Below, piece after piece: positions 61,535 to 64,000 of a DNA stretch of 64,000 nt. The position numbers and the translations under genes were made by a program. Origin of the DNA: Poa pratensis (lineage: Eukaryota > Streptophyta > Magnoliopsida > Poales > Poaceae); contig CAMZMU010000117.1 in NCBI GenBank assembly GCA_947311845.1, positions 74,823,862 through 74,887,861 on the forward strand. The letters are read 5' to 3'. Under the pieces are notes generated by a model that saw nothing but the letters and a program-made list of their open reading frames with translations, had not been told where the DNA came from and searched no databases. Within the stretch, counting starts at the first letter, position 1; every line of letters begins with the position of its first letter.

Positions 61535-62179
61535 ATGCTTCTCCCTAAGTTTACTTTAAAAGATATATCGGTGGGTAGTGGGTCTATCATTGGGAGAGAT
61601 AACATTGAAGAATTCTTTAGTCATGTCAGTAGACTTAAAGATTTTGAAGATAGATCCTTGGTAGAACTTGCACCGAATTATGAAATTGCTACAGCCTCTT
61701 TAGTTCACATGTTGGAAGCTAGGTTTGTTAATCTTAATCCTATAATGCAGCAAATGTTTCTTAAACTTCATGATATGGAAGATGGTGAGAAGAAAGATTT
61801 TGTTTTATAAACCCTTCTTAAAGAATTTGGTGATGTTGCTGGTGAGGCTAGAAATATTTTTATTCGTTATACGATGCTTGGCTATTTTATTGATATTGCT
61901 AATACACTTGAGAAGCTTGAAAAAGATAGACTTAAGTACATTAATGAAGCCGACTATGAGGGAGAAGTTAAAATACCAATACCTTTTAAGCTTGTAGGAA
62001 TGCATGAGGCACTAGAAAAGAATTTTGATTGGATTGTTCCCGAAAACCTATTCGATGAGAATAGTGTGCCTAAAAGTATTGAGAGGGGAACTTCTGAAAC
62101 CTATATAGATAAGATACGATGCATTGTTGAGAAAACTTCTAACCCTAATGTTGATGCTTCTACACTTGGTAATACTTGA
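61535..62179 (+). pseudogene. Unrecognised gag-position ORF of non-autonomous element
   Basis: A 215-codon frame from ATG 61535 (MLLPKFTLKDISVGSGS), interrupted by a single TAA at 61808-61810. The text reads on in the same frame to 62179. It is largely helical and Leu/Glu/Lys-rich (FFSHVSRLKDFEDRSLVEL, LDMxxL-type runs, ANTLEKLEKDRLKY), with no zinc knuckle, protease or RT. I do not recognise a family. By position it may stand in for Gag. Its upstream extension (Met at 61427) is Leu/Phe-rich and lies in the AT-rich leader, so I prefer 61535. Confidence 0.6.
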
Positions 62180-63515
62180 TGCATGCTTTGTGCCTAGCTA
62201 AAAGGTGTTAAAGAAAAAGCGCTTATGGGAGGCAACCCATTTTATATTTCTGCAATTTTTCTTTTATTGAGTCAAGGAGGTTGTTTACTTCTGTAGCAAC
62301 TTCTTTGTATCTTTACTTTTTCGCATTGTTGTGCCAAGAGTAGTCTCTAATGATAAGATGATGCTAGATTTTGATTGCTGCGCAGGAACAGATTTCTGCT
62401 GTTCACCGTATTAATTATCTAAAATCAACGGAATGTGATTTAAATCTGCAAATTTTTGTGCGTAATCCTGATATATGTACGTATCTTTCATTAGTTCAAA
62501 GTTTTTCCATCTGAGCATCGTAAGTGCCTCGAAAAAATTCGTCTTTGCGGACTGTTCTGTTTTAGACAGATTATGTCTTTTATTTTGCATTCTCTCTTTT
62601 ACTAGTGTTGGGTGGAATTCTTTTTTGGGTGGCAGACCTTCACATAACATCAGTGGCAGTAGCTAATGTTTAAAGTAATGGTCATATTGCGTCTTTACAG
62701 AACATGTGAGTTTTTGATTGTGCACTAACCCTATAATGAGATTTACTTTGAGTTTGGTGTGGCGGAAGTTTTCAAGGGTCAAGAGGGAAGAGTGATATAA
62801 TAGGATGGAAAAGAGTGAAGAGCTCAAGCTTGGGGAGGCTCCCATGGATCTCCCCAGCATATTTCAAGAAAACTCAAGCGTCTAAGCTTGGGGATGCCCA
62901 AGGCATCCCCTTCTTCATCGTCAAAATTATCAGGTCATCTCTAGTGAAACTATATTTTAATTCTTTCACATCATATGTGCTATTTTTGGAGCGTCTGTGT
63001 GCTTTTATTTTCAGTATGTTATTTTTATTTTGTTATCAACTTGATTGGAACCTAGCATTCTTGATTGGGAGAGAGACACGCTCCGCTTTTTCATGAGAAT
63101 ACTCCTATTCTTTACTTATATTTGTTGATTATTCATATCTAGCACTGTTCAAGCTGTTAGCTCTTGTTTTCATGTATCTCTTGTCAGAGCTATTAGTTCT
63201 TTTAAAGAAAGTACTCTCTTACTTCACTTATACTTGTTTGGAGAGTTATTGAAATAAGTTGATTGGTGTTTGGTTGGAACAGAAAATGTTGCATGTGGTA
63301 AATGGTATAATGGAAAAGACTTACATACTCTTGTAGATCACTAATATGGGTAATTTGATACTTGTCAATTGTTTTGAGTTAACAAGTAGGTCATGATTAA
63401 ATTTTTGCATCATATAAGTTAAGCCCATTAGTGAAGAACCACCGTAAAGCTTGTTGAAATTTGGTTTGCATGGGTGGTATCTCTAAGGTCTAGATATTTT
63501 CTAATAGAAGGGTTT
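62180..63515 (+). other. Non-coding 3' interior of non-autonomous element
   Basis: It contains GGCAACCCA-type spacer, an AAGCTTGGGGAGG variant at 62826-62838 and AAGCTTGGGGATG at 62884-62896, followed by CCAAGGCATCCCC. From there it is homologous in antisense to 11617-11030. No gene. Confidence 0.6.
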
Positions 63516-63524
63516 GGTTAACGA

Positions 63525-64000
63525 AAACAAGAAACAAAAAGATATAACTGCAGAATCTAATAGAAATACCTTCAAGCACTCACACGTCAGCAACAGTGCT
63601 AGAAAATAGCTAAGTAGCTGGAGGATGTGAGTACCTTTTACCTTACCTCCCCGGCAACGGCGCCAGAAAATAGCTTGATGTCTACGCACGCTTCTATTCT
63701 TGTAGACAGTGTTGGGCCTCCAAGTGCAGAGGTTTGTAGAACAGCAGCAAGTTTCCCTTAAGTGGATCACCCAAGGTTTATCGAACTCAGGGAGGTAGAG
63801 GTCAAAGATATCCCTCTCAAGCAACTCTGCAATTAAGATACAAGAAGTCTCTTGTGTCCCCAACACACCTAATACACTTGTCAGATGTATAGGTGCACTA
63901 GTTCGGCGAAGATATAGTGAAATGCAAGTAATATGAATGATTATAAGTGGTAATTGCAATCTGAAACAAAGATGGCAGCAAGCAAACATGAGACAAAATG
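63525..64000 (-). mobile_element. Minus-strand LTR element running off the window
   Basis: A tRNA-Asp primer site lies at 63648-63665 (minus). It is followed outward by an LTR that starts TGATGTCTACGCACGC at 63676 (plus orientation) and continues past 64000 with GTTGGGCCTCCAAGTGCAG and GGTGCACTAGTTCGGCGAAG, words common to grass Gypsy LTRs. Only about 120 bp of its interior is present on the left before it meets the plus-strand element, so it is truncated or rearranged there. Confidence 0.75.

Larger units (their letters stand above)
59664..63515 (+). mobile_element. Non-autonomous LTR retrotransposon (TGATACGTCTC family), 5' part
   Basis: A 5' LTR (59664-61262) is followed by two tRNA-Asp type primer sites, one gag-position ORF with a stop (61535-62179), and non-coding sequence with AAGCTTGGGG tracts (62826, 62884). 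The following sequence matches the minus-strand fragment 11617-9670 up to CTAGATATTTTCT (about 63490-63502). Beyond about 63515 another element takes over. No pol domain is seen. The left flank is the Tekay leader, and the matching duplication should lie outside the window. Confidence 0.85.

Overview
This window is nuclear DNA from a grass, most likely a repeat-rich member of the Pooideae. The transposon families point that way: SIRE/Maximus-type and Angela-like Copia LTRs, an LTR family beginning TGATACGTCTC, Tat and Tekay Gypsy elements, Stowaway-like ends, and a CACTA miniature element with GCCGAGCGT repeats. So does the one host gene, a plant ABC1-family kinase with 14 short coding exons. 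I cannot name the species. I see no tRNA, rRNA or CRISPR locus.

Layout. 1-2194: CACTA-like subterminal repeats and a 23-bp minisatellite. 2203-15005: a hAT transposon (8-bp target duplication, terminal inverted repeats) whose broken RICESLEEPER-type transposase reads on the minus strand. A Tat-lineage Gypsy element (4126-13131, duplication AGCTA) sits in one of its introns, and that Gypsy has lost its reverse transcriptase-integrase region and carries an opposite-strand fragment of another LTR element (8051-11617). 15014-18160: intergenic DNA with degraded repeats. 18161-22675 (5' leader to about 23.15 kb): the ABC1K gene, minus strand, with consensus splice sites throughout but a one-base deletion in exon 9. 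23343-28567: degraded repeats.

28568-59663 is a deep nest of insertions on the minus strand. A Tekay chromovirus (body 54478-59663, 3' LTR ending at 54477) has a SIRE-type Copia element inside its LTR (28568-53107, duplication AATTT). That Copia is itself interrupted four times: by a 7-kb non-autonomous LTR element (33664-40655, duplication ATCAT), by a short LINE-like retroposon (42515-44068, 16-bp duplication), by a solo LTR (45502-47099, duplication AAGGC), and by a Helitron (47188-50088, no duplication) that contains a CACTA miniature element (48690-48973, duplication TTT). 59664 to the right edge: another non-autonomous LTR element on the plus strand, of the same family as the solo LTR, running into a minus-strand element that leaves the window.

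Apart from ABC1K, almost every reading frame belongs to a mobile element and most are broken. The parts most worth following are the spliced third ORF of the Copia element with its shared CCGGATAATCCGG motifs, the two non-autonomous element types with their single unrecognised proteins and repeated AAGCTTGGGGATG tracts, the Tat element with nearly identical LTRs around a chimeric defective interior, and the frameshift in the host kinase gene.
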